Origin: Spiroplasma ixodetis Y32
GTDB taxonomy: Bacteria; Bacillota_I; Bacilli_A; Mycoplasmatales; VBWQ01
DNA: 64,000 nucleotides
Reading direction: 5' to 3'
NCBI RefSeq assembly: GCF_030316605.1
Contig: NZ_CP127039.1
Location: 1,860,001-1,924,000, forward strand
Positions 31,095 to 41,935 of this stretch are shown here, one piece after another (within the stretch, counting starts at the first letter, position 1; every line of letters begins with the position of its first letter). The notes below the pieces were generated by a model, which did no database searches, had not been told where the DNA came from, and saw nothing but the letters and a program-made list of their open reading frames with translations. The position numbers and the translations under genes are program-made.

Positions 31095-32023
31095 TTACTC
31101 TATTTTAACATCTTTCTTATTTTTCTTAGAATATTTATTTCTATAATAACAAGTACGGCATACACTATTTTCAGTTTCTTTCTTTTCAGTTTGTAATATA
31201 TTATCCAACTTATCTAATCCTACTGCTCTAATATCATCAACAGTAAAATCTAATGCTTGTGATTGTTCATAGTCTTTAACAATACTTAATTCACTCTTTA
31301 AAGAATGAATATAATTTAAAGCACAACTATTATATCTTTGTAAATAAGACCTAGGAAATCATAAACTAAAAGTCATAGTTTCACCACTATAACTAGGTGG
31401 TAATCCACCACGTTTAATTATTTTCTTAGTTTGTCTTTTAGATAAGACAACTTTATTATAGTCATCAACATTAGTATAAATATTTAGTTTAAACTTAACT
31501 AAAAATAACAAAATACGCATTCTTTTAACTTGAACAATATACTCTACTTTTTCACGTGCTTGTTTTGGTATTCTATCTGGGTGTTGTTCAATCATATACA
31601 TAATTCCATTAAAATTATGACCTATTAATTTACAAAACATTCCCAAACTTTCTTGTGTTTCTTTAAATTCGGGTGACAAATCATTACTATTAATTTTCAA
31701 ACCTAACTCATCTAAAACAACCATATCACACTCTTTAAAAGCATAATTACTATTTAATTGATTAAATTTAAAAACATCATCATAAGAACAGCGATAACTA
31801 TATTCATTACGTACTTTAATAGGAATAGGACTTTAACTACTACTCTACCTTTATGTTTTTGTGCTAAACAACAAGCAAGAGCAGATTTACCAGTACGTGG
31901 TGGTGCTGAAATAATATAACTACCTACACGTTGTAATATCTTTATATTTTTTCTAGTTATTAAAAATGGATACAGTGTTATTAATAATAAAAATCCTAAA
32001 AGTAAATAACCATATCAAGGCAT
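31095..32023 (-). pseudogene. plectrovirus assembly ATPase (Zot/pI-like), one frameshift
   Basis: About 309 codons. N-terminal membrane helix (YLLLGFLLLITLYPFL), Walker A PPRTGKSALACC, Walker B CDMVVLDELG, and a C-terminal region with RRGG-like LPPSYSGETMTF. A one-base deletion near 31835 (V-V-V-K then SPIPIKV in another frame) breaks it after the Walker A. A second partial copy is at 46692-47089. In filamentous phages this protein powers virion extrusion through the membrane. Confidence 0.7.
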
Positions 32024-32034
32024 TATTTCAACTC

Positions 32035-33093
32035 CTAACCAACTAAAAATCCTACTGCTTTTAAAAATACTCATAAAGTTAAAACTTGTTCTAAACCACT
32101 AGTAAAATCAACATTTAAAACAGAACTAATGGTATCATCAAAAATACGTCTCAACAATCCGTCAAGTTTAGTAAAAAACTCTCTTAATGGTTCCACGGGT
32201 AAAACCTTACCAACAACACCATAAAGTACTCATCTAAAAGCATTACGCAAATGACCAAAAACATCATATCAACTAACACGTTCATACTCAGGATTAAAAG
32301 GACTATTTGGTGGGACTGGTGTTACTTTCTCACTTGAAAAAATATTAATTTGACCAAAATTTAACTGTGGTGAAAAAGTTGGTCTAGTTGATTCACCATG
32401 AACATCAAAAAATACTGTTAAATGTCTTAAATTTGGAACACGAATAGGCATAGTAACAAAATTATATAAGTCTTGTTGATAAATATCATTATCAACTTTA
32501 CCTTTAAAAACATATTTTGTATCACCAACATTATCTAAAAAACTAAAAACAAAATTAGCAGTAAAAGTTTTAAAATATTCATATTCAAAATAAAACATAA
32601 AACCTTGAATATAAAAACTTAAAAGTTTATCAATTTCAAAATTTAACTGTGTTTGAAAATTTATAATTCTTTTACCAGTATTAACAAAATTTAAATTATT
32701 AGTATTATTCTTTGCAACATAATTATGATTAAACATAATACGTGAAAATTCATCTAATTGTTTTCTATTAAAAGTATAAACACCAGTTCCCATATCTATC
32801 ATTTGTGATGGAACACCAACTGTATCACTATAATAATAACACGTATATAAACCTTCATTATTACCTATAAATTCACCACTTACTAATTTTAAATCCGGTT
32901 GGTCAACATCAAAATAAGCAGACTTTCATGGAATTGTTGCTCAATCATCAAAATCATGATATTTAACATGTTTAACCATTTCTTTTGTAATATCATAATT
33001 AACAACATTAGGGTCATTTGAAGCAATTAAACTAGTGGATGCTTGAATAGAAGTATTTACAACAAAAAATAATTTAGCAAACTTAAATCACAT
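32035..33093 (-). CDS. plectrovirus minor coat / adsorption-type protein
   Basis: 352 residues: an N-terminal signal-like helix (MWFKFAKLFFVVNTSIQAS), a long beta-rich exposed part (TCYYYSDTVGVPSQ, FDVHGESTRP) and one C-terminal membrane helix (VLTLWVFLKAVGFLVG). This pIII-like topology and the position directly before the assembly ATPase suggest the tip or receptor-binding protein. Inferred from architecture. Confidence 0.6.
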
Positions 33094-33095
33094 AA

Positions 33096-33287
33096 TTATT
33101 TACCAAATAAACATTTTAAAATTCACCATGAACCATAAAACAAAACAAATCCAATAAAAAACTGAGTTCCATAAAATACTAAATTTCATAAAATAGTAGT
33201 AAAATCATCAACCGGATTACCTATAAACATAGTTCAATAATCAACAATACATTGATGTATTTTATTGTAAATTTCTAAAACACTCAT
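33096..33287 (-). CDS. plectrovirus small membrane protein (63 aa)
   Basis: One to two membrane helices (FTTILWNLVFYGTQFFIGFV). Tightly spaced with neighbours. Probably a minor virion or assembly protein; no family recognised. Confidence 0.55.
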
Positions 33288-33296
33288 AACTAACAC

Positions 33297-33494
33297 CTAC
33301 CCAAACAATGACCTAAAAATAAATTTAATACTACGATAAATAAAATTAAAAAATACACCTAATACCAATCAAAAAGTCAAATTAAACAAAATATAAACTT
33401 CATTAGTGATATTTGGTTGATTTAAAAATATTTGAATATCTTTACTAGAAAATATAAAAATAAAATGCAATATACTAAGAACAAAATTAGACAT
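33297..33494 (-). CDS. plectrovirus small membrane protein (65 aa)
   Basis: Hydrophobic, with two helices (FVLSILHFIFIFSSK and VYILFNLTFWLVLGVFF) and a basic end (RSIKFIFRSLFG). Start ATG 33494. Role unknown. Confidence 0.55.
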
Positions 33495-33496
33495 AA

Positions 33497-33805
33497 CTAT
33501 TTACCTACATTAATTCCACTAACATCTTGTGTTTGTTTATGTCCCTTAGCAATTTGTTTACCAACTCATGATGAACCTTTATAAAATTTAACAGAAGCAC
33601 GACCCATAGTTTTAACATTCTGTCCTAAATCTAACGCTGGCAACATTAATTCAGGTAAAATAACCCTAAATGCAAATCTAAGCAAAATTAAAAATATCAT
33701 CAAAGTACCTAAATTAAAACCTAAATCACCAAGTGGAAAACTAAAAAACTTCATAAAAATTGAAGCAAATAATTGCATAACAGTTGTAATAAAAGGTATA
33801 AACAT
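33497..33805 (-). CDS. plectrovirus membrane protein with basic tail (102 aa)
   Basis: Two membrane segments (ITTVMQLFASIFMKF and LGTLMIFLILLRFAFRVIL) and a basic soluble tail (GKQIAKGHKQTQDVSG) reached through a UGA Trp codon. Possibly a coat or assembly protein. Confidence 0.55.
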
Positions 33806-33816
33806 AATTTCACATC

Positions 33817-34071
33817 CTAATGTCTTGTAAATCTAAATAATCCTAAAATTAAATAAAATACAAAACTAACATTTATTAAAGCAAGAATAGGCAAAGGTAA
33901 AGTGTATAAACTATCATAAAAGAAAGACTTAATAAAAAGTGTCACAGTATGTAACCCAGCAAAAGAACTTAAATACTGCATATAAATAGTTTGTACCAAA
34001 GTATTAACAACTGGTAAAAGTCTACCCAATAAAGGTAAAACAAAAACCAAACTAAAAAATAACTTTACCAT
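33817..34071 (-). CDS. plectrovirus membrane protein (84 aa)
   Basis: Three hydrophobic segments (LFFSLVFVLPLLGRLLPVV, LHTVTLFIKSFFYDSL, ILALINVSFVFYLILGL). AGGAAGTAAGCAA precedes ATG 34071. Function unknown. Confidence 0.55.
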   Translation of the reverse strand: MVKLFFSLVFVLPLLGRLLPVVNTLVQTIYMQYLSSFAGLHTVTLFIKSFFYDSLYTLPLPILALINVSFVFYLILGLFRFTRH

Positions 34072-34093
34072 TTGCTTACTTCCTTTCTAATTA

Positions 34094-34300
34094 TTAATGA
34101 GTTCCATGGATAATATGACCAACAAACTGCTTAATAAATACAAGAACCATAAATACAATTGAAATTAACACTGGTCAATTTGTAAGTGTTCCACCATCGC
34201 CAGTTGTAAATACTCAACCAAAAATATAAGTAAAAGCATTTAATAATTGTTGTCCAACACCACCTATCATGGTTAATAATGCTGATAGTCCAGCGGGCAT
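34094..34300 (-). CDS. plectrovirus major coat protein candidate (68 aa)
   Basis: Small, with a Gly-rich amphipathic N-terminal half (GLSALLTMIGGVGQQLLNAF) and a membrane helix (WPVLISIVFMVLVFIKQF) followed by a His-rich end. Size and topology match the major coat of filamentous phages. AAAGGGGGTGATTAAT before ATG gives the strongest ribosome site of the operon, fitting a high-copy product. Confidence 0.6.
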
Positions 34301-34301
34301 A

Positions 34302-34535
34302 TTAATCACCCCCTTTCTCTAATTCTTTTTGTTGTTTTTCCATTTCTAATTTACGTTTCTTCTTTTCAAAATCTTTACGACAAAAAATACAATCGGGTTC
34401 ACTATCATTATCTTTTATATGTTTTTTATGTTTAAATCTTTGTATACCTTCACGTATTCAATTTCTACAAAACCAAAGAATTAAACAAAACCCACCAATA
34501 TATAATGCATATTTTATAATTTCTTTAAAATCCAT
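34302..34535 (-). CDS. plectrovirus protein, one membrane helix and CxxC (77 aa)
   Basis: N-terminal membrane helix (ALYIGGFCLILWFC) and a charged cytoplasmic tail with CIFC. Its ATG overlaps the previous stop (TAATG). Unknown function. Confidence 0.55.
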
Positions 34536-34804
34536 TATTTATCACTTCCTTTCTCAATATTCTTTTTCTTATTTTTAATTGATTTAATCAAATCTAAAAT
34601 TGAAAATAAAATACCCATAAAAAATGAAATACCACCAATAATAAACCAAAATCAACGAATAAAACTCATATCATTATCAATAATTTGCTGAATGCCACCA
34701 ACAAATAACCATAAACCACAACTAGTAAAAACACTAATAAGAATAATATTAACTCAATCAAATTTAGAATTTTTTTTATGTTTTATAACTTCTTTATTTT
34801 CCAT
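34535..34804 (-). CDS. plectrovirus two-helix membrane protein (89 aa)
   Basis: Basic N terminus, then two membrane helices (NIILISVFTSCGLWLFVGG and WFWFIIGGISFFMGILFSI) and a Lys-rich tail. The right-phage product at 62125 has the same two-helix, charged-tail plan. Unknown function. Confidence 0.55.
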
Positions 34805-34932
34805 TATTTTTTACCCCCTAATAAAAAATCATGATAATTCATATTTTCATATAATCTCTGCTCAAAATTTCTTTTTGACTTTTTCTTATGCAACTTTTGT
34901 CTTGGCATATTTTTTCATTTATCTTTTTTCAT
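34804..34932 (-). CDS. plectrovirus small basic protein (42 aa)
   Basis: MKKDKWKNMPRQKLHKKKSK and a short tail. Very basic, likely binds nucleic acid or sits inside the virion. Overlaps the next start by one base. Confidence 0.5.
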
Positions 34933-34933
34933 T

Positions 34934-35794
34934 TTAAACAGCACCACCTAACGTATAAGCATAAGAATAACCCCAATTTAAACTTGCTCTATCTAAATTA
35001 ATCTCCGACATACTATCATCATTTAAATCAACATCAACCATACCGTCATCTGTACTTTGATAATCATTAACACTGCCATTAATTAATTTTGCTCTTTCAT
35101 CTGTAAATACTTCTTGTAACTCTGTATTATTATGTGTATTTCCTAATGGCAATAATAAAGTATTAATAATCTCACTTGCACCGGCAATAATTGTAGGAAT
35201 AGCAAAATAATTATTAAAATTATTATTTATACCCATAGCAACACCAGTTGAAATTAAACAACCACCAGTACCCATATTCGCTATTTTTCTTATATTTTGA
35301 AATTTAGTAGGTATTAACTCAGTTAAACCACTAATAATATTTGCTATACCAAAACTATTTAAAGATATATAATTATCTCAATCTACGAAAGGTTTATCAA
35401 TTACTGGGTTAGGAGTTGGTATTGGTGTAGGAATTGGTGGTTCAGTAGGACATGGTGGTCAAAAACATGGTTCATTTCTTAATAAAGTAACTGACTTATT
35501 TACATACTGAACAAACTTAGCATAATTAATTAAACCAATTGTTCCTAAACCTAAAAATATCTTTTTATAACTATTAATCACTTTATTTTTAGTAGTTGGT
35601 CTTTGATTAATATTCCATATATCAATTCCTAACTTTTTACTAAATAACAAAGAATTAATACTTCCCAAAATTGGGTCTTTTAAATATTGACCATAATAAG
35701 AACTAACTCCTACCATAGCACTTAACGGACTTAATCCAGTTCTAATAATTTTAGTTAAAGTATAATTACTAGTTTGTTCTAATTCATTAGGCAT
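34934..35794 (-). CDS. shared viral membrane protein, complete (plectrovirus, 286 aa)
   Basis: One unbroken protein combining the two parts seen separated in the left phage: SNYTLTKIIRTGLSP, SSYYGQYL, LGSINSLLFSKKLGIDIWN, KKIFLGLGTIGLINY, then a Pro-rich linker (PTEPPIPTPIPTPNP), DNYISLNSFGIANIISGL, GTGGCLISTGVAMGINNN and TELQEVFTDERAKLIN. The same protein is encoded by the dsDNA phages at 6837-7640 and 60387-61213. A hairpin hides its ribosome site (35803-35831). Membrane-associated; function unknown, possibly exit or attachment. Confidence 0.7.
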
Positions 35795-35799
35795 AAATA

Positions 35800-35834
35800 A
35801 AACTCCTTACTTTATATACACTAATAAGGAGCTT
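35800..35834 (-). promoter_or_regulatory. ribosome-site-sequestering hairpin upstream of the shared membrane gene
   Basis: On the minus strand, CTCCTTA (35825-35831) can pair with TAAGGAG (35803-35809), which is the Shine-Dalgarno of ATG 35794; outer A-T and G-T pairs extend it to about 10 bp with a 15-base loop. This would hold translation off until opened. Confidence 0.5.
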
Positions 35835-35860
35835 ATTTATGAATTATAATCTAATCCATT

Positions 35861-35899
35861 GGGGCTTAATGAAAAATATATAATCCATATATAAGCCCC
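35861..35899. repeat. long hairpin, GGGGCTTA / TAAGCCCC
   Basis: Eight-base G/C-capped stem with an inner ATATA pairing, in the plectrovirus non-coding gap just upstream of the sequestering hairpin. On the plus strand it is followed by TTATTTAATTTTTATTT; it may be a terminator or a processing site. Confidence 0.5.
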
Positions 35900-35910
35900 T
35901 TATTTAATTT

Positions 35911-36024
35911 TTATTTATTTCTTTTATTCTCTTTTCTTATTCGTTCCATTTCATTAGCAACTCTATAACACATTTCACAACCAAATACTCTTTCATAAGT
36001 TCAATCACTACACTTATGTCTCAT
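35911..36024 (-). CDS. plectrovirus zinc-knuckle microprotein (37 aa)
   Basis: MRHKCSDWTYERVFGCEMCY then a basic helix (RKENKRNK). HxC plus CxxC could bind zinc. Overlaps the previous gene's end. Confidence 0.5.
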
Positions 36025-36217
36025 AATTTAACTTACTTTCTTGTTGTCTAATTAATTTATTTAAAGCAATATCTAATATACAATTTGGACAATAATATTT
36101 TCTAGTATATAAATTTTGCAAAACTTTTTTAGGACAAATAACTTGGTCGCAAAGTTTACACATATAAATTGCTAAATGAAATGCTTGTTCACATGAACAA
36201 TTATCATTTTTAGCCAT
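36014..36217 (-). CDS. plectrovirus zinc-ribbon protein (67 aa)
   Basis: Three Cys pairs: CSC, CKLC and CPNC, followed by DIALNKLIRQQE. Resembles in plan the zinc-ribbon microproteins of the left phage (10667-10837). Probable nucleic-acid-binding regulator. Confidence 0.5.
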   Translation of the reverse strand: MAKNDNCSCEQAFHLAIYMCKLCDQVICPKKVLQNLYTRKYYCPNCILDIALNKLIRQQESKLNYET

Positions 36218-36276
36218 AATTTAAAATTAACTCCTAACATAAAATAATTATTTAAAATTACCCTTTTAATAAATAA

Positions 36277-36552
36277 CTATTTTCAATTAGAAAGTTTTTT
36301 AATATTACCGCTTAAATCAAGTTCAAGTGAATAAAAATTACCAACTTTTAAATCAACAGTAGATAAACAATTATTAAAATCACTAGCAAATTCCGGATTA
36401 TATCATTTATCACGTGTTTGACCAGTTGGCACGCTTGTTTGTTTATTTATTTCTACAAACTTCAAAACATCAAACTTTAATGTTTGACCTTTATTATTTT
36501 TATCGGGAATAACACGACCCTTTTCAATATTAACTAACTGTACTTTAAACAT
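36277..36552 (-). CDS. plectrovirus single-strand DNA-binding-like protein (91 aa)
   Basis: MFKVQLVNIEKGRVIPDKNN, then KFDVLKFVEI and NFYSLELDLSGNIKK: a small beta-rich protein next to rep, in the place where filamentous phages encode their gpV-type DNA-binding protein. Inference from size and position. Confidence 0.45.
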
Positions 36553-36593
36553 AAAAAAACTTAACCTCTCGTATCATTAAATTAAATTTAATA

Positions 36594-36744
36594 AGTTAAG
36601 CATAGTAGGGTAAACCTACGCTTAATAATAATATATCATAAAAAAATAAAAATACAATTAAAAAATAAAAAAAATGAACACTAGTAAAGATACGAGTAAT
36701 TACTAATGTTCATTAACCATTATATATATATATATATATATATA
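36594..36744. repeat. hairpin and (TA)12 microsatellite upstream of the DNA-binding gene
   Basis: TTAAGC/GCTTAA outer arms with inner GTAGG/CCTAC form a bulged hairpin at 36594-36624. A perfect (TA)12 run follows at 36721-36744. No gene lies here; they separate rep from the gene for the DNA-binding protein. Confidence 0.55.
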
Positions 36745-36777
36745 CAAGTAAAATTATAGAAAAAATTAAGTTTTTTT

Positions 36778-37725
36778 CTAATGTAATACTTTTTTCTTAA
36801 AATCTATTTTCTCAACTTTATTACCAAAAACTCTATCTACCCAAGTCAAAACATCTTTATCTCTTTGAATTAAATAACCTATTTCACTAGTCCATAAATA
36901 ATGCTTATGCGATAAAGCACTTAAATATACATAGCGTTCGTAATCTTCATACTCTTTAAAATAATCATTTACAACAATACTTTCAATAATACCACCAATC
37001 ATAACAGTATTACCATTACTATCTCTTTGAGTTTTAAAATAAAAGACATTTGTAGCATTAAAACTTGCTTTAATTATATCTCCAATTGTTAATTTCTTAA
37101 TACCACGAACCACAATAGGGTTTTTACAATTACGACTAAAAGCATAAGCCTTTACACCTACATCTGTTTGATTTAAAGACTTAACATCATCTATTGCTTT
37201 TGTAACATACTTTCCTAAATATTTAATAACAAATTCATTAGTACCTTTTTTAACTACCCTTAAATCATTAAAACCATGAGTTCATCATTCTGCTAACATA
37301 CTTTTATGTATCTTTCTATTAAAAATTATATGAAAATGTATAGCACCACGAGACTGATACTCATAAACATAAAAATATTTTAATTCTCCTAAATTTGAAA
37401 AACGTTTAGGGTCATTTCATCACTTTTGTAATTTAATAAAAAATAAACCAATATCTTTTTTTGCTTTTTTAACATCTTGCATATTATCTTTATAAGTTAA
37501 AGTAACAAAACTTAACATTTTACTATTATAAAAATTATGTAATGCTTTTTGAATTAAATTAGTTTTAGTACGAACAGTACTATTTCTCAATTTTTGCTTA
37601 TTACCAACATAACATTTACCTTTTTTATTTCCAATATTAGTCAAAAATGAAATAGGTAATACTATATTTTTTACATAACAAGCATAAAAAACCTTTTTAA
37701 TATAAAAATCTTGTTGAATATCCAT
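36778..37725 (-). CDS. plectrovirus replication initiator, HUH endonuclease (complete)
   Basis: 315 residues. MLSFVTLTYKDN, YEYQSRGAIHFHIIFNRKIH (HFH) and the helix EFVIKYLGKYVTKAID with the catalytic Tyr form the HUH rolling-circle set. It nicks the viral origin and starts replication. The first gene of the provirus; it runs in the same direction as all other plectrovirus genes. Fully open. Confidence 0.85.
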
Positions 37726-37804
37726 ATAAAATTCTCGTATCTAGGTTTTTAAAACCAAATTTTATATATGTTAATAACAAACAAATCTTAACATAAAAAA
37801 TTAT

Positions 37805-37927
37805 AAAAACAAACAATAAAAGAAAAACGTTACTTAATTAAAAACAAACAATAAAAGAAAAACGTTACTTAATAAATCTTATAAAACATTATAACATAAA
37901 AAATATCATTAATAAAAATTAATGATA
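37805..37927. repeat. 35-bp tandem duplication and a hairpin at the provirus edge
   Basis: AAAAACAAACAATAAAAGAA and the following 15 bases occur twice in tandem (37805-37838 and 37840-37873). A perfect hairpin TATCATTAAT / ATTAATGATA follows at 37904-37927. No gene is seen in 37726-38057. Confidence 0.7.
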
Positions 37928-38057
37928 CTTAACAAATTTTATCATATAAATGGAAATAATTTTCTCCAATTTTAGATTACAAATAAAAAGAATAACTATA
38001 GTTGTGTTATTAATCTATTGTTTGTTGAAATTTCAGTATTTTGTACATTAATTGAAT

Positions 38058-38681
38058 TTATTTCCTTAACAAGAGAGACAATATTTTCTTTAAATAAATT
38101 AAGTCTTTGTCTTTTTTTCTAATTTTTATTTCAACTTTATTTAAACTTTTTTTGATATTACAAATTTTTAATCCAATTTTATAAAGTTGCTCTTTTTGAT
38201 TATTTAAAACAACTTTTTCACATTCTATTCTATTAACTAATCTTATTTCAAAATTATAATAACCAAAAGTTAAAAACTTAACTAATTTACTTTTAAATTT
38301 AAAAATCTTACTTGTTTTCTGTTTTTGAAAAACTTCTAATTTTTTAAAACTATTATTATGAAAATTTAAAATAATTTCTTGTTGATTATTAATTTTATAT
38401 AATTTTTCTTTTAATTCTCATTTTTTACTACTTAATTTACAATTTAATTCTATTTTTAATGCTGTAATTTTATCAATAAGTTTATCCTTTTTCTTCTGTT
38501 TTTGTTCCTCTCATATTAAAGTAAATTCAAGTAATTCAAACTCTAGTTCTTTATCTCATGGAAAAAAATTTTCTTTTTCAAACTTAAAAGAAAGAAATTC
38601 AAGTTCTTTTCTTTCATCATTAATTACTTCATCTTTTACTTTCACTAAAAATTTTTGCATTAATTGATACTGTTTTTCCAT
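38058..38681 (-). CDS. coiled-coil protein of unknown function (207 aa)
   Basis: Starts MEKQYQLMQKFLVKVKDEVI; almost wholly helical, with heptad-like EFTLIWEEQKQKKKDKLIDK and KIGLKICNIKKSLNKVEIKI. No signal peptide or membrane helix. Lies between the provirus and uvrA with a small gene upstream. Not recognised. Confidence 0.55.
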
Positions 38682-38686
38682 TATTT

Positions 38687-38857
38687 TTAAATTTTTTTAA
38701 AAAAATCTTTTTCAAAAAAAATAAATCAATATTCTAAGTATTGTATATTAGAAGAAGTACTAAAAACTTCTTTTAACTTTATTATATTACTTTTAACATT
38801 TTGTATAGTTGAATTTATAAGTATTTCTTTTAAATTTGGTACTACTTCTAAAGACAT
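38687..38857 (-). CDS. small protein of unknown function (56 aa)
   Basis: MSLEVVPNLKEILINSTIQN, then SNIQYLEYWFIFFEKDFF. GGAGAAATAAAATG upstream supports the start. Ends 5 bases before the coiled-coil gene, so probably co-transcribed. Confidence 0.5.
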
Positions 38858-38912
38858 TTTATTTCTCCACTTCTTTTGTTAAAATTCAAGAATACTACAG
38901 AAAATATTTTAA

Positions 38913-41783
38913 TTATTTTCTATTCAAATCGCGATTAATAACTGCTTTTAAATATTGTCCAGTATAAGACTTAGGATTTGTTATTACTTGTTCTGGCGTT
39001 CCTGTAGCAATGATTTCACCACCAAATTTACCACCCTCAGGTCCTAGATCAATAATGTAATCAGCAACTTTAATAACTTCTAAGTTATGTTCAATTACAA
39101 CAACAGTATCACCATGATTAACAATTTTATTTAAAACTTCAATTAACCTTTTAATATCATCAACGTGTAAACCAGTAGTTGGTTCATCTAAAATATACAT
39201 AGTTTTGCCAGTAGCACGTTTTTGTAATTCTTTAGCTAGTTTCACTCTTTGTGCTTCACCACCAGATAATTCAGTAGCGGGTTGCCCTAATTTTACATAT
39301 CCTAATCCCACTTCTTGTATCATTGCTAACTTTTTATGGATTTTTGGATGATTAGCAAAAAAAGTTAATGCTAAATCAACAGGCAGTTCTAGTACATCAT
39401 AAATATTTTTACCTTTATATTTAACTTGTAATGTTTCACTATTATAACGTTTTCCTTCACAAATTTCGCAAGTTACATAAACATCTGCTAAAAAATGCAT
39501 CGCAATTTTAATAACACCATCACCAGAACAACGTTCACATCTTCCTCCCGGTACATTAAATGAAAATCTACCTTTAGCATATCCTCTAATTTTTGCTTCT
39601 GGTGTTTGTGTAAATAAATCACGAATATCATCAAAAACTGAAGTATAAGTAGCAGGATTACTCCTTGGTGTTCTGCCAATTGGTTCTTGCGAAATAGCAA
39701 CAATTTTATCAATAAATTCAATCCCTTTTATTGCTTTATGTTTTCCTGGTCGTTGTCACTTTAAACCCAAATACTTTTGAATACTAGTATATAAAATATC
39801 ATTAACAAGCGTTGATTTACCACTTCCTGAAACACCAGTAACACAAATAAATTTACCTAAAGGTAATTTAACATTTATTTTACGTAAATTATTAGCTTGT
39901 GCTTCTTGAATTTCAATAACTTTACCATTACCACTTCTTCTTGATTTAGGTAACGCAATAAATTTTTCACCATTTAAATATTGTCCAGTAATTGAATTAG
40001 GATTATTAGCAACTTGCTGTGGTGTACCTTCAGCAATTACTTCACCACCATAAATTCCAGCTTTTGGACCAATATCAATTAATCAATCTGCTGCTCACAT
40101 TGTATCTTCATCGTGTTCTACTACTAATAATGTATTATCAAGATCTCGCATTTGTTTTAAAGTTTCAATTAACTTAACATTATCACGTTGATGTAAACCA
40201 ATTGAAGGTTCATCAAGAACATACAATACTCCCGTTAATTGTGAACCAATTTGAGTTGCTAATCGAATTCTTTGTGATTCACCACCAGATAAAGTTTGTG
40301 CCATTCGTGATAAGTTTAAATAACCTAAACCAACATTAGTTAAAAAACTTAAACGATTAATGATTTCTACTAATATTAATTTAGCAATTTCTTGTTGATA
40401 AGGTAATAATTTAATATTTAACATAAATGTTAAACTTTCTTCGATGTCTAAATTAGTATATTGACTAATATTCATTTCTTTATTATTTTCATCTTTAATT
40501 TTAACTGCTAGTGCAAATTCATTTAATCTTGTTCCTTGACAAGTTAAACAAGTACGTTCACTCATAAATTTACGATAATAATCACGGGCAAAATCACTAG
40601 TTGTTTCTAAAAAACGTCTTTCAATTAAAGTGGCAATGCCTTCAATATAATCATGATTAGGATATTTACGACCATTTGCCGAAGTAATACTGAAAGTAAT
40701 GGCTTCATCACTACCACGCATAATATAATTAAGTTGTGTTTTTGTTAAATTTTTTAATGGTTGATTCAAATCAATTAAATAATGATAACAAAGAACTTTT
40801 AATTTTTGTCATTCTAAATTACTAGTACCAACTAAGTTTTTATAATACTCAATGCCACCATCATTAATTGATAATTTTAAATCCGGCATTAATAATTCTT
40901 CGTCAACTTCTAATTTTACTCCCAAGCCTTTACAATCAAAACACGCTCCACTTGGTGCATTAAAAGAAAATAAACGCGGTTCTAAACTGGGAATTGAAAA
41001 TCCACAAATTTTACAAGCATATTTTTGAGAAAATAATCACGTTTCATTTGTTTGCGATAAAATAACCTTTGCTAAACCATTACTATGATTTAAAGCAACT
41101 TCTAAAGCATCATGAATTCGTGAAATAGTATTATCATCATTGGTAAATTTAATACGATCAATAACAATATCAATATCATGACGTAATGATTTATTCAATT
41201 CAATTGGTTCATCTAAACTATATATTTTATTATTAATTTTAACTCGCAAAAAATTTTCTTGTTTTAATTTTGCTAATAAATCTTGATGACTACCTTTTTT
41301 AGCATTAATAACTGGTGCTAAAATTTCAATATTAGTATTATCTTCTAACGTTTTAATTTTATTAACCATTTCTTTTAAAGTTTGCGTGCTAATTGGACCA
41401 TGACCCTTATTACAATAAGGAGTTCCAATCCGTGCATAAAGTAAACGCAAATAATCATAAATTTCAGTAACAGTACCAACAGTACTGCGAGGATTATTAC
41501 TTGTAGTTTTTTGATGAATAGAAATTGCTGGTGCTAAACCATCAATAGCATCAACATCAGGTTTTTCACTGTTTCCTAAAAATTGACGAGCATAGGCTGA
41601 AAGTGATTCAACATATCTTCGCCTTCCTTCTGCATAAATTGTATTAAAAGCTAATGATGATTTACCACTTCCTGAGACACCAGTAATAACTACTAACTTA
41701 TACTTTGGAATTTTAATATTAACATTTTTTAAATTATGTTCACGTGCACCTTTAACAATAATATATTTTTGATTATCTGTCAT
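38913..41783 (-). CDS. uvrA: excinuclease ABC subunit A
   Basis: 956 residues, full length and open throughout when UGA is Trp. Two ABC ATPase modules: Walker [13 protein letters not shown] and [12 protein letters not shown]; signatures [14 protein letters not shown] and [14 protein letters not shown]; Walker [14 protein letters not shown] and [13 protein letters not shown]. Zinc modules at CKICG...CFDCKG and CERCSGDG...CEICEGKRY. Damage sensor of nucleotide excision repair, loading UvrB. Divergent from uvrB, with which it now shares no promoter because about 6.8 kb of mobile DNA separates them. Confidence 0.95.
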
Positions 41784-41935
41784 TTATTCCTCCACTTATA
41801 TGCTCTTTCTAATTAATTATATACTATATATAGTTAACTTTAATAGCATTATTGCTAATTAATACTAAAGAATATCAATTATAATTAGTTTAAAATATTA
41901 TCTAAATCAATATTTAAAATTTTAAAATTATTTAT

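Noticed and set aside
36721..36744. (TA)12 run as a phase-variable promoter
   Set aside because: No -35/-10 pair with suitable spacing is formed around it; kept only as a repeat.
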